DNA from: an uncultured Pelagibacteraceae bacterium
GTDB taxonomy: Bacteria; Pseudomonadota; Alphaproteobacteria; Pelagibacterales; Pelagibacteraceae
Assembly (NCBI GenBank): GCA_902590115.1
Contig: CACIVM010000001.1
Span: 95,495-159,494, forward strand
Reading direction: 5' to 3'
Length of the DNA stretch: 64,000 nucleotides
Shown piece by piece: positions 26,205 to 34,584 of the stretch. The position numbers were made by a program, and so were the translations under genes. The notes under the pieces were generated by a model that was given only the letters and a program-made list of their open reading frames with translations, was not told the origin of the DNA and ran no database searches. How positions within the stretch are numbered: the first letter of the stretch is position 1; the number at the start of each line of letters is the position of its first letter.

Positions 26205-26819
26205 ATGAATAAAATAAAAAAACTGGTTAATCGTAGTAAATCTTTTAGCGAATTTTTTAATAAGTATATAAATTATTTAAGGCAAATAACGGAAAAAATA
26301 AATAGAGATGATCTTAATAATTTTTTTGATGTAATTGATAAAGCTAGAAAAAAAAATAGAACTATATTTGTAGCGGGTAACGGAGGTAGTGCTGCAAACG
26401 CTTTAACAACAGAAAATGACTTAGGTTTTGACGTACTAAAAAGAGCAAAAACCAAAAAAACTTTTAGAGTAATGCCTCTTGTCTCTAATCCTATAATTTT
26501 AACCTCTATTTCAAACGATATTTCTTTTGACCAAGTTTTTTTAAATCAGCTTAAAATTCATTATAAGAAAGGTGATATTTTGTTATTACTTTCTGGTACC
26601 GGAAATTCCAAAAATTTAATCAACGCCGCCAAGTGGGTTAAAAAAAATAAAGGAACATGTATAGCTGTATTAGGAGGAAAGGGAGGAAAATTGAGAAAGA
26701 TTTGTAATCCATGTATAATTATTAAAACTGAAAAAGATGAATTTGGTCCTGTTGAGGACTCTCAGTTAATAATAAATCACTCTCTTTCTCATTGGTTCCA
26801 ATTAAAGCTAAAAAGATAA
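26205..26819 (+). CDS. SIS-domain phosphosugar isomerase (GmhA-like)
   Basis: A 204-residue SIS protein. AGNGGSAANALTTEND (about 58-73) is the phosphosugar-binding Ser-rich loop seen in GmhA, and LLLLSGTGNSKNLINAA is the second phosphate site. GmhA isomerises sedoheptulose-7-phosphate for heptose synthesis; other relatives handle GlcNAc or arabinose phosphates. No HldE or GmhB homologue lies in the window, so classical ADP-heptose synthesis is not shown here. The adjacent KdsB-like gene raises the option of an arabinose-5-phosphate-like (KdsD-type) step, but the CBS domains of KdsD are absent. Confidence 0.82.
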   Translation: MNKIKKLVNRSKSFSEFFNKYINYLRQITEKINRDDLNNFFDVIDKARKKNRTIFVAGNGGSAANALTTENDLGFDVLKRAKTKKTFRVMPLVSNPIILTSISNDISFDQVFLNQLKIHYKKGDILLLLSGTGNSKNLINAAKWVKKNKGTCIAVLGGKGGKLRKICNPCIIIKTEKDEFGPVEDSQLIINHSLSHWFQLKLKR

Positions 26820-26822
26820 TTT

Positions 26823-28661
26823 ATGATAATATATGACTTAAGCGATCCAGAATTGCTTGGTAATAAAATAAGTTTAACTAAAGATAATATAAATTGGAAT
26901 AGGCCCTTTGGTAATGACGATAAAACTTTATCTTTAATTAATTATATCGAAAATAATTCAATTAACATAAAAAAAAAGTACGTAAGTTTTATCAATAATT
27001 TTTGTAAATATAAATTAAATAAAAAAACGCTTTTTCAATCACTAACTTATAAAAAAAATTACAATCTTTGGCCTATGACTCAATTTTCTGAGAAAAGTGA
27101 TTATAAATCAAAACAAATAATTAATTCATTAAAAATGATTAGCCTACATGAAATTTTAAAAAAAAGATCAGTCAACACGATCGTATATTATGGTTCTAAT
27201 AAAAAAACACTTAACGCCTTATCGATTTATTGTGAGAATGAAAAAATTAAACTATCATACAAATTATTGGATCAAAAATTTAATTTCAAGATAAGTTTAA
27301 ATAATCTTTATTCGTGCCTTCCAAATATATTACAAAGCTTAGTATGGATTGTAAATTTTTTAATAAAAAATATCAGATTAAAAAAAAAAAATGTAAGCAA
27401 TATTAAAAACTTTAATAATAGCTTTTTCATATTTTCAAACTTTGTACATTTAAATATGAATAATATCAGGGCTGGAAATTTTTTCTCGTATCAGTGGGGA
27501 AATTTAAATAAATTATTAGCGAAAAAAAAGATTACATCTATCTGGTTCCATCATTTTATAAAAAGCCCAGATTTCTTAAGTTCAAAAAATGGATCTGATA
27601 GCTTAAATAAAATTAATAGTAAAAGTAAATTCGAGCAACATTTTTTAATATCTGAATTTGTAGATTTTAAAATAATATTTAAATCTTTAAAAAATTATTT
27701 AATTTTTTATTTTAAATCATATTTCATTTTGAGCAAAATTAATAATTTAAAATTTAAGAATCCAATTGAAAAAATAATTATTAAATTACAGCAAGATGAT
27801 ATAACAACATCTTTATGTGGCAGTTTACTATTACAAAATATAATTTATATAGAGGTATTCAATGAAATTTTAACTAAAATCTCAAAAGAAAATTCATTAA
27901 TGTATTTAATGGAGGGACAACCTTGGGAACAGGCCTTATTACAAAATTGGAAAATTCATCAAGGAGGTAAATCTTTTGGATATCCTCATACTAGTGTAAA
28001 TTTTTGGCATTTAAATTATTTTGAAAACTTTAGCTCAATAAAAAAATCCAAATCTTTTCCAGAATATTTTCTGATTTCAGGAGACTTAGCCGCCAATAAT
28101 TTGCTTCAGTTCAATTTAAATAAAAACAAAATTATTCCTGTTGAGAACTTAAGATATTCGTTTCAAAATAAGTTTTTTAAAATAAAAAAGTCAAAAAATA
28201 AAAATAAAGTAATTATTCTCGGAGACTATGAAGATATAACAACTAGTAGGTTAATAAAGGTATTTAAAAAAAACTCATCTAATTTGTATTTCAAACCTTA
28301 TCCCGCCAAACATTTTGAACTTGGTTATATAAAGCAAAAGGGTTTTAAGATTATTGCTAAACCTCTTGATGAAATTATGAACCTTTTTGAAACTTTCATA
28401 GTATCTCGATCAACTGCTGCATCACTCGAATGTTATATGAATGATAAAAAAGTATTAGTTTTCTTAGAGAGTGAATTTTTGAATACTTCGCCAATGTTCG
28501 GAACAAATACAGTTCAGTATATTGATAAAAATTCAATCGTAAATTTTAAAAAATTAAAATTTTTAAAAAACAAAAACTCTAGAAACCTTCTTTATCTAGA
28601 CAATAATTTAAAAAGATGGAACATTTTACTTAAAAAATTGAATGAAAAAAAAATCAGATAA
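26823..28661 (+). CDS. Large surface-carbohydrate biosynthesis protein (612 aa), LIC13510-like
   Basis: A 612-residue protein I cannot assign to a biochemical reaction. The segment LMEGQPWEQALLQNW (about 359-373) followed by FGYPHTSVNFWHL recalls a family of large O-antigen-cluster proteins first noted in Leptospira (LIC13510 type); this is from memory and unverified. The C-terminal part (FVSRSTAASLECYMNDKKVLVFL) resembles the donor-binding lobe of GT-B enzymes. Hydrophobic segments near 165-185 and 285-300 could contact the membrane. The end overlaps the methyltransferase gene by 20 bases. A glycosyltransferase or assembly role is inferred. Confidence 0.6.
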   Translation: MIIYDLSDPELLGNKISLTKDNINWNRPFGNDDKTLSLINYIENNSINIKKKYVSFINNFCKYKLNKKTLFQSLTYKKNYNLWPMTQFSEKSDYKSKQIINSLKMISLHEILKKRSVNTIVYYGSNKKTLNALSIYCENEKIKLSYKLLDQKFNFKISLNNLYSCLPNILQSLVWIVNFLIKNIRLKKKNVSNIKNFNNSFFIFSNFVHLNMNNIRAGNFFSYQWGNLNKLLAKKKITSIWFHHFIKSPDFLSSKNGSDSLNKINSKSKFEQHFLISEFVDFKIIFKSLKNYLIFYFKSYFILSKINNLKFKNPIEKIIIKLQQDDITTSLCGSLLLQNIIYIEVFNEILTKISKENSLMYLMEGQPWEQALLQNWKIHQGGKSFGYPHTSVNFWHLNYFENFSSIKKSKSFPEYFLISGDLAANNLLQFNLNKNKIIPVENLRYSFQNKFFKIKKSKNKNKVIILGDYEDITTSRLIKVFKKNSSNLYFKPYPAKHFELGYIKQKGFKIIAKPLDEIMNLFETFIVSRSTAASLECYMNDKKVLVFLESEFLNTSPMFGTNTVQYIDKNSIVNFKKLKFLKNKNSRNLLYLDNNLKRWNILLKKLNEKKIR

Positions 28662-29352
28662 TACTCCTTACGGTAAAGATAAAAACTCTGTTATATATTG
28701 GAGAAACAATAGAAATAAAATTAAAGATCTCTATAAATCAGAAAAATATTTTTTTGTAAAGCTGATAAAAAAATCTAATTCTTTTCTTGATGTTGGTTGT
28801 GCTAGTGGTGGATTTTATAAAATAATTAAAAAATTTAAAAATAAAATATTATATAAAGGTCTTGATGTTTCAACAAACCTTATTAATAGTGCAAAATATA
28901 CATATGGAAAAAAAAAATTTATAAAGTATGACGGAAAAAAATTTCCTAAAAATTTAAATAATTTTGACTTAACTTTTTCATTTGGAACTCTACATCACAC
29001 AAAAAATTATTTAAAGATAATAGAGCAAATGGTTAAAAAATCGAAAAAATACATTTTATTTGATTTAAGATTCTCTAAAACTAAAAACTTTGAAACCAGT
29101 TATCAAATTATTAAGTTTTCTAAAAACTTCATGAAAAATAATAAAATTTTGTATAATGTTTTAAATTTAGATACTTTTCTAAAAAAACTTGTTGAAATTA
29201 CTAATGCTAAGTACGCAATATTTATTTATGGTTACTATAATAAACCTAATTATAATACTATAACAAAACATAAAAAACTTATAATGGCCTCTATTTTGAT
29301 TGATAAAACTAAAAAATATAAAATAAATATAAATATAAAAAATGAAAAATAA
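28642..29352 (+). CDS. SAM-dependent methyltransferase
   Basis: A 236-residue class I methyltransferase. SFLDVGCASGGFYKI (about 46-60) is the SAM-binding motif I, YKGLDVSTNLI the acidic motif II loop, and LTFSFGTLHHT motif IV. It probably methylates a sugar or lipid-linked glycan. It overlaps the upstream gene by 20 bases and the LegC-like aminotransferase by 11. The substrate cannot be read from the sequence. Confidence 0.8.
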   Translation: MKKKSDNTPYGKDKNSVIYWRNNRNKIKDLYKSEKYFFVKLIKKSNSFLDVGCASGGFYKIIKKFKNKILYKGLDVSTNLINSAKYTYGKKKFIKYDGKKFPKNLNNFDLTFSFGTLHHTKNYLKIIEQMVKKSKKYILFDLRFSKTKNFETSYQIIKFSKNFMKNNKILYNVLNLDTFLKKLVEITNAKYAIFIYGYYNKPNYNTITKHKKLIMASILIDKTKKYKININIKNEK

Positions 29353-30508
29353 TATTTATAATATAATCAAGAAATCAATTAAATATTCCACCGGTAGAAA
29401 TAAAGCTAATCTTCATGAACCAATTTTTTTTGGTAAAGAAAAAAAATACCTTCAAAAGTGTATAGACACAACTTTTGTTTCATCTGCTGGAAAATATATA
29501 TCTATGTTTGAAAAAAAATTATCAAAATTTACAAAGTCTAAAAACGTTATTGCAGTATTAAATGGCACTATAGCATTACAAGTTGCATTAAAAAGTTTAG
29601 GCATTAAAAAAAATGATGAGGTTTTAATACCCACGGTGACATTCGTCGGAACTGCAAATGCGATAAAGCATTGTGATGCGATACCTCATTTCATAGATAC
29701 TTCTTTGAATTCACTCGGTATATCAGTGGAAGCCTTAGATAATTATTTAAAAAAGATAGCAATAAAAAAAAACAAATTTTTATTTAATAAAAAAACCAAA
29801 AGAAGAATATTTGCTATTATTCCAGTGCATGTTTTTGGACATATTTCAAAAATTGATGATCTGGTTAAAATATCAAAAAAATACAATCTTAAGATGGTTG
29901 AAGATGGAGCTGAGGCTTTGGGAAGTTTTTATAAAAATAAACACGCCGGCACTTTTGGAGATTTAGGGATAATTAGTTTTAATGGAAATAAAATTATAAC
30001 AACTGGAGGAGGGGGTGCTATTCTTTGCAACAATAATAATTTGGCAAAGAAAATTAGACATTTAGTGTCTACCGCTAAAAAATCCCATAAATGGTCTTTT
30101 TTTCACGATAGAGTAGCGTGGAACTACAGAATGCCAAATATTAATGCGGCTATTGGTTTAGCTCAAATGGAAAAAATAAAAAAAATTATAAATTTAAAAT
30201 ATAAAATTACTAAAAAATATAAAACCTTTTTTAAAAACAATCATGAAATTCAATTTATTGATCAACCCAAGAATTGTAAAAGTAATTTTTGGTTAAATAC
30301 AATCAGAATTAAAAACTTAAATATTAGTAAAAGAAATAAGTTGCTTAATATTTTGAATTACAAAGACAGTATGAATTGCCGTCCTGTTTGGAATTTGATA
30401 CATAATTTACCAATGTTCAGAAAGTGCCCTAAATCAAACTTATCTAACGCAAAAAAAATTGAGAAAGAGTTTATTACATTGCCTAGCAGCCCTATTTATG
30501 GAAAATAA
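29342..30508 (+). CDS. legC: LegC-like UDP-4-keto sugar aminotransferase
   Basis: A 388-residue DegT/DnrJ/EryC1 aminotransferase. FVSSAGKYISMFEKKL (45-60), AVLNGTIALQ (71-80), FVGTANAI (101-108) and IPHFIDTSLNSLGIS fit the LegC subgroup, which makes UDP-4-amino-4,6-dideoxy-GlcNAc on the way to legionaminate. EDGAEALGS (187-195) and Lys217 in SFNGNKIITTGGGG form the PLP site. The partner 4,6-dehydratase LegB is not visible in the window. The N-acetyltransferase, 2-epimerase and PtmE-like genes lie about 17 kb upstream at 11991-14761, so the pathway genes are scattered through the cluster. Confidence 0.8.
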   Translation: MKNNIYNIIKKSIKYSTGRNKANLHEPIFFGKEKKYLQKCIDTTFVSSAGKYISMFEKKLSKFTKSKNVIAVLNGTIALQVALKSLGIKKNDEVLIPTVTFVGTANAIKHCDAIPHFIDTSLNSLGISVEALDNYLKKIAIKKNKFLFNKKTKRRIFAIIPVHVFGHISKIDDLVKISKKYNLKMVEDGAEALGSFYKNKHAGTFGDLGIISFNGNKIITTGGGGAILCNNNNLAKKIRHLVSTAKKSHKWSFFHDRVAWNYRMPNINAAIGLAQMEKIKKIINLKYKITKKYKTFFKNNHEIQFIDQPKNCKSNFWLNTIRIKNLNISKRNKLLNILNYKDSMNCRPVWNLIHNLPMFRKCPKSNLSNAKKIEKEFITLPSSPIYGK

Positions 30509-30514
30509 ATATTC

Positions 30515-31207
30515 ATGAAAGTTTTAATTTTAGCTGGAGGTTTAGGAACAAGACTTGCAGAGTATACATCAACCATTCCTAAACCGATGGTGCCGATTAA
30601 CGGAAAACCAATGATATTTCATATTATGAAACATTATTCAAAATATGGATTTACGGAATTTTATATCGCGCTAGGTTACAAATCTAAAGTAATAAAAGAT
30701 TATTTTAAAAAAGGTTATAAAAATTGGAAAATAAATCTCATTTACACCGGTCAGAATACTATGACCGGAGGAAGAATTAAAAGGCTTAAAAAATACATTG
30801 GAAAGGAAACTTTCTTAGCCACTTACGGAGATGGTTTATCTAATGTTAATATTAAAAAACTTGTAGCGTTTCATAAAAAAAATAAAAAAATTGCAACATT
30901 AACAGCGGTTAGACCTCCAGCTAGATTTGGAGCGATTAAAATAAGAGGTAATTTTGTCAATTACTTCAAAGAAAAATCGAAAGTTGATGAAGGATGGATA
31001 AATGGAGGGTTTTTTGTTTTAGAACCAAAAATATTTGATTTTATAAAAAATGATAAAACTTTTTTTGAAAGAGAGCCTCTAGAAAAAACATCAAAATCTA
31101 ATAATTTATGTGCTTTTAAGCATGAAGGTTTTTGGCAGTGTGTAGATACAAAGCGGGATAGAGACAGAATAGATAAATTATTGAAAGAAAAAAAAATAAA
31201 ACTTTGA
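30515..31207 (+). CDS. Short RfbF-like sugar-1-phosphate cytidylyltransferase
   Basis: A 230-residue nucleotidyltransferase very close in motif to glucose-1-phosphate cytidylyltransferase: LAGGLGTRLAEYTSTIPKPM (6-25), YTGQNTMTGGRIKR, TYGDG, TLTAVRPPARFGA and NGGFFVLEP. Typical RfbF proteins have about 257 residues. The missing stretch is the insert between the IKDYF and W-x-I-x-L-I-x-TG segments, near residues 66-75. The product would be CDP-glucose or a similar CDP-sugar. No CDP-glucose 4,6-dehydratase is visible, so substrate identity is uncertain. Six bases after legC, and its stop overlaps the next TTG start. Confidence 0.82.
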   Translation: MKVLILAGGLGTRLAEYTSTIPKPMVPINGKPMIFHIMKHYSKYGFTEFYIALGYKSKVIKDYFKKGYKNWKINLIYTGQNTMTGGRIKRLKKYIGKETFLATYGDGLSNVNIKKLVAFHKKNKKIATLTAVRPPARFGAIKIRGNFVNYFKEKSKVDEGWINGGFFVLEPKIFDFIKNDKTFFEREPLEKTSKSNNLCAFKHEGFWQCVDTKRDRDRIDKLLKEKKIKL

Positions 31208-32124
31208 AAGAAAAAAAAAAAATTTTAGTTGTAGGTGGATCTGGATTTATCGGTTACCACCTATTGAAAAAGTGCTTAAAGTTAGGCTGGAAATGCACAA
31301 GTATTTCCTCAAAAAAGCCAAAGCAGATAAGAAAGTTAAAAAAAGTTAAATACATAATTTGTGATATATCAAAGCATAAAAGACTTAAAAAAAAACTAAA
31401 AGAGCATTTTAATTATGTGATTAATCTTGGTGGTCACGTTGATCACTCTAATAAAACTGCAGTTTATCAAAGTCATTATATTGGCTGTAAAAATTTAGCA
31501 AATATTTTCATCAAAAAAAATATAGATACTTTTGTTCAAATTAGTAGTTGCATGGAGTATGGAAATCTAAAGTCACCCCAGATTGAAAAAAAAACTATCA
31601 AGTTAAAAAAATTAAAATCTAATTATGGACAGTCAAAACTGCTAGCTTCGATACATTTGAAAAAAATGTACAGGCTTTACAAATTTCCAGTTGTTATATT
31701 AAGGCTTTATCAGGTATACGGTCCTAAACAAGATTTAAATAGATTTCTTCCAATTGTGATTTCATCTTGCTTAAAAAATAAAAAATTTCCATGCACAGAG
31801 GGGAGTCAACTAAGAGATTTTATCTACATTGAAGACGTTGTTGAAGCTATTATAAAATCTTTAGATAATAGTAATATTTATGGAGATGATTTTAATATAG
31901 GTAGCGGCAAACCTTTTAAGATCAAAGAAATTACAAAAATTATAAATAAATATATCGGCAAAGGTAAACCTTTGTATGGAAAAATCAAAATGAGAAAAGA
32001 TGAAATTAAAAAGCTATTTCCTGATATTAAAAAAGCAAGTCTCAACCTACAATGGAAGCCAAAAATTAAATTTCTATCTGGAATTTCAAAGACAATAAAC
32101 TATTACAAAAATGAAAAATTATAA
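31204..32124 (+). CDS. NAD-dependent sugar epimerase/reductase (SDR), TTG start
   Basis: A 306-residue extended SDR. GGSGFIGYH near the N-terminus binds NAD(P), SSCMEYG is the Ser region, and YGQSK is the catalytic Tyr-x3-Lys. Position after an RfbF-like gene suggests a CDP-sugar reductase or epimerase of the RfbJ type. The start is a TTG at 31204 whose last two bases begin the TGA stop of the preceding gene. No ATG lies between it and the Rossmann strand, so TTG is well supported. It overlaps the glycosyltransferase gene by 14 bases. Confidence 0.83.
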   Translation: MKEKKKILVVGGSGFIGYHLLKKCLKLGWKCTSISSKKPKQIRKLKKVKYIICDISKHKRLKKKLKEHFNYVINLGGHVDHSNKTAVYQSHYIGCKNLANIFIKKNIDTFVQISSCMEYGNLKSPQIEKKTIKLKKLKSNYGQSKLLASIHLKKMYRLYKFPVVILRLYQVYGPKQDLNRFLPIVISSCLKNKKFPCTEGSQLRDFIYIEDVVEAIIKSLDNSNIYGDDFNIGSGKPFKIKEITKIINKYIGKGKPLYGKIKMRKDEIKKLFPDIKKASLNLQWKPKIKFLSGISKTINYYKNEKL

Positions 32125-33010
32125 TCCTCTAATATCAATCATCATTAATTGTTATAACGGAGAAAAATATTTAATTGATTGTTTAGAAAGCATAAAAAAT
32201 CAAACCTATAAAAATTTTGAAGTTATATTTTGGGATAATAAATCGATAGATAGCAGCTCAAAAATTTTTAAAAAAATTGCTGATGAGAGATTTTTTTATT
32301 TTTTAAGTGAGAGTCATACTTCACTGTATAAAGCAAGAAACTTAGCTCTTAAAAAAATCAATGGTGATTTTTTATGTTTTTTAGATGCTGACGATATGAT
32401 GAAAATTGACAGATTAGAGAAACAGATAAAATTTTTTTTAGAAAATAACGACCTAGGAGTAGTGTACTGCAACCAGGAAATACTTAATCAAATAACAAAA
32501 AGAAAATCTATTTTCATCAAAAAAAATGATAAGATTGATGAAAGCCTTAAAATTCTTAAAAGACAAAGTGCCACTATTCTAAATTCTTTGATTAAAAAAA
32601 GTGAGCTATTTAAACTTAAAAAATATTTCAATGAAAATTATAATATTATTGGTGATCTTGATCTCTTGTTCAGATTATCAAAAAATTGTAAATTTAAATA
32701 TCTTAATGAAACATTGGTTACTTATAGACTTCATCAAAACAATTATTCTAAATTCAACAGAGATGAGGAAATTGAAGAACTAGATGATATGATGAGTGAT
32801 TTTAAAAGTAATGATTTATTTAATTCAGAAGAATTAAAGACATTTCAAAATACAATTAATTTAAGAAAAATTTTAAACTTAATAATTAAGAAAAACATTA
32901 AAGAAGCTTATAAAGATATAAATGCATTACAAGATAACTTCTTAAAAATAAAATTAATTTTTTACCTAATTTTACCTAATACTATTTTAAAAAGATTAAT
33001 TAATTTTTAA
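32111..33010 (+). CDS. Family 2 glycosyltransferase
   Basis: A 299-residue GT-A glycosyltransferase. PLISIIINCYNGEKYLIDCL (5-24) and the DADD motif (near residue 93) are the classic GT2 nucleotide and metal sites, and YCNQE and GDLDLLFRL follow at the expected places. It transfers one sugar during repeat-unit assembly at the inner membrane's cytoplasmic face. It is the last plus-strand gene of the glycan block and converges with the O-antigen ligase-like gene, their ends overlapping by 11 bases. The C-terminus contains a perfect tandem 10-mer at 32961-32980. Confidence 0.88.
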   Translation: MKNYNPLISIIINCYNGEKYLIDCLESIKNQTYKNFEVIFWDNKSIDSSSKIFKKIADERFFYFLSESHTSLYKARNLALKKINGDFLCFLDADDMMKIDRLEKQIKFFLENNDLGVVYCNQEILNQITKRKSIFIKKNDKIDESLKILKRQSATILNSLIKKSELFKLKKYFNENYNIIGDLDLLFRLSKNCKFKYLNETLVTYRLHQNNYSKFNRDEEIEELDDMMSDFKSNDLFNSEELKTFQNTINLRKILNLIIKKNIKEAYKDINALQDNFLKIKLIFYLILPNTILKRLINF

Positions 33011-34262
33011 TTTTTTTAAAAGTACTTAGGCTCAAAATACAAATACTTATCCATAAAAAACTTCCAGAGAATGTTGAAAATATACTTCCTGTAGACTTTA
33101 TCGGCCAGAATATTAAGAATAAAAAACAAAGTAAAATTAAATAAAAATTTTTTCTATCAACCGAGTCTCTATTGCTTATAACTTTATAAATACAATCTCT
33201 TAAAAGTAATAAAGAGAAAATAATAGAGAAAATAAAACCAAAAAGACCTGTATCATTTAAAATTTCTAAAACAAAATTATGAGGATGAGTAGAGCAATTT
33301 TTATTAATCTTTTGTAATTTTGGACAATTCTGTCTAAAAGATTTTAAACCTCCACCGATAAATTTCTTTTCTAAAAAGACTTCATAAGAGTCCATGAAAA
33401 TTAAACCATGGCTACTTGAATATTTCTTAGTAAAAAATTCACTTTTAATAACACTTTCCTTTGAGTCATCAGTGACTGAGTATATATGAATAAAAAAACT
33501 TTCATATCTATCATAAATTGTTTTATCTTTTTCAAAAATTAAGGAGGTTGACAATAAAAAAAATAATAGCGCTGCTATAATTTGAAACCTAAATCTGTTT
33601 ACGAATATAATTACTAGAATTAAAAAAAATATTGTCATAACGAATGACATCTTGTTACTTGAAACAAAAATAGCTGAAACCATCAAAAAAATTATCATAC
33701 ATTCAATGATTTTATTTTTTCCCGATCTTTTAAAAAAATCATTAAATAGCAAGATAGTTAACGGTAAAGCAAACAATATATAACCACCTGCAACCTTTTC
33801 CTCTTTAAAAAAACTATTAAATCCAAAAAATGGGTCTGATTTGATATTAAAAATATTTAAATCAAAGTAGAGATATAAAAGAATATCAATTGAAATAATT
33901 AATGCAAATATTAAACTTGACCAGTAAAATAGCTTTATTTCAATTTTATCATATTTGTAAAGTGTTTCAAAAAAAATGTATAAAATTAAAAATCGAAATA
34001 AGAAAATTGACTTTGCTGTATATTCATTAAATTTAAAATCTTGATTAATAAAAGTCGAAAAGAACATTAATACAAAAAAGATTATTAAACTTTTATTACT
34101 AATGGAGAAATTGATCTTAAGTTTTTCTTTAAAAATTAAAAAAGCACCAAGTATTATGAATATTAAAATATTTAAATTTATAATTAGTGATCCCAATATC
34201 ATTGATAGCGGTAGAAAAGCAAAAATAATACTAAGAGAGGTATTTTGAATTTTTGTGCTCAT
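33000..34262 (-). CDS. O-antigen ligase/polymerase-like membrane protein (Wzy/WaaL)
   Basis: A 420-residue polytopic membrane protein with roughly ten or more hydrophobic helices. A long periplasmic loop (about residues 245-325) ends in THPHNFVLEILNDTG, the His-containing motif of the O-antigen ligase/Wzy_C family. It either joins the finished polysaccharide to lipid A-core or polymerises repeat units; sequence alone does not separate these. It reads against all other glycan genes and diverges from the tRNA-Val/5S transcript. Its position at the rRNA boundary suggests it belongs to the stable edge of the variable region. Confidence 0.82.
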   Translation of the reverse strand: MSTKIQNTSLSIIFAFLPLSMILGSLIINLNILIFIILGAFLIFKEKLKINFSISNKSLIIFFVLMFFSTFINQDFKFNEYTAKSIFLFRFLILYIFFETLYKYDKIEIKLFYWSSLIFALIISIDILLYLYFDLNIFNIKSDPFFGFNSFFKEEKVAGGYILFALPLTILLFNDFFKRSGKNKIIECMIIFLMVSAIFVSSNKMSFVMTIFFLILVIIFVNRFRFQIIAALLFFLLSTSLIFEKDKTIYDRYESFFIHIYSVTDDSKESVIKSEFFTKKYSSSHGLIFMDSYEVFLEKKFIGGGLKSFRQNCPKLQKINKNCSTHPHNFVLEILNDTGLFGFIFSIIFSLLLLRDCIYKVISNRDSVDRKNFYLILLCFLFLIFWPIKSTGSIFSTFSGSFLWISICILSLSTFKKIKN

Positions 34263-34285
34263 TTAAATTTTGTTATTTTAATATA

Positions 34286-34313
34286 TTGATAATACATAAA
34301 TTTCAAATATAAC
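34286..34313 (+). promoter_or_regulatory. Putative sigma-70-type promoter for tRNA-Val/5S
   Basis: TTGATA at 34286-34291 and TATAAC at 34308-34313 are separated by 16 bases. The -10 box ends 12 bases before the mature tRNA 5' end. This is a good housekeeping-promoter match in the 63-base gap between the divergent O-antigen ligase-like gene and tRNA-Val. It would drive the tRNA and 5S gene, and perhaps rpmJ and beyond. Confidence 0.5.
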
Positions 34314-34325
34314 TAGAATTTAAAG

Positions 34326-34400
34326 GGGCGTGTAGTTCAGTGGTAGAACGCTACGTTGACATCGTAGAGGTCATAAGTTCAATTCTTATCACGCCCACCA
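34326..34400 (+). tRNA. tRNA-Val (anticodon GAC)
   Basis: A complete cloverleaf. The acceptor stem is GGGCGTG with CACGCCC, the D-stem GTTC/GAAC, and the anticodon stem CTACG/CGTAG with loop TTGACAT, giving anticodon GAC. The T-arm is ATAAG-TTCAATT-CTTAT. The 3' CCA is encoded (ACCA at 34397-34400). It lies 58 bases before the 5S gene and is likely processed from the same transcript. Confidence 0.95.
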
Positions 34401-34458
34401 TGATATTTTGTATCTTATAAAACTATTTACTTAGTAATAGAAAAAGACTATAAAGCTT

Positions 34459-34576
34459 TGCCTGGTAATTTTAGCGAAGGGGTTATACCCGATCCCATTC
34501 CGAACTCGGAAGTCAAGTCCTTCAGCGCCGATGGTACTCTGTCTTAAGACACGGGAGAGTAGGACGTTGCCAGGCT
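34459..34576 (+). rRNA. rrf: 5S ribosomal RNA
   Basis: The terminal helix TGCCTGG ... CCAGGC and the conserved internal segments CCCGATCCCATTCCGAACTCGGAAGTCAAG and GCGCCGATGGTACT (shown here in parts: 34489-34518 and 34525-34538) identify 5S rRNA. Exact ends are estimated from the terminal helix. No 23S or 16S gene precedes it; a minus-strand surface-glycan gene and one tRNA do. In described SAR11 genomes the 5S gene is likewise separated from 16S-23S by hypervariable region 2, so this isolation is a lineage marker rather than damage. Confidence 0.95.
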
Positions 34577-34584
34577 TTTAATTT

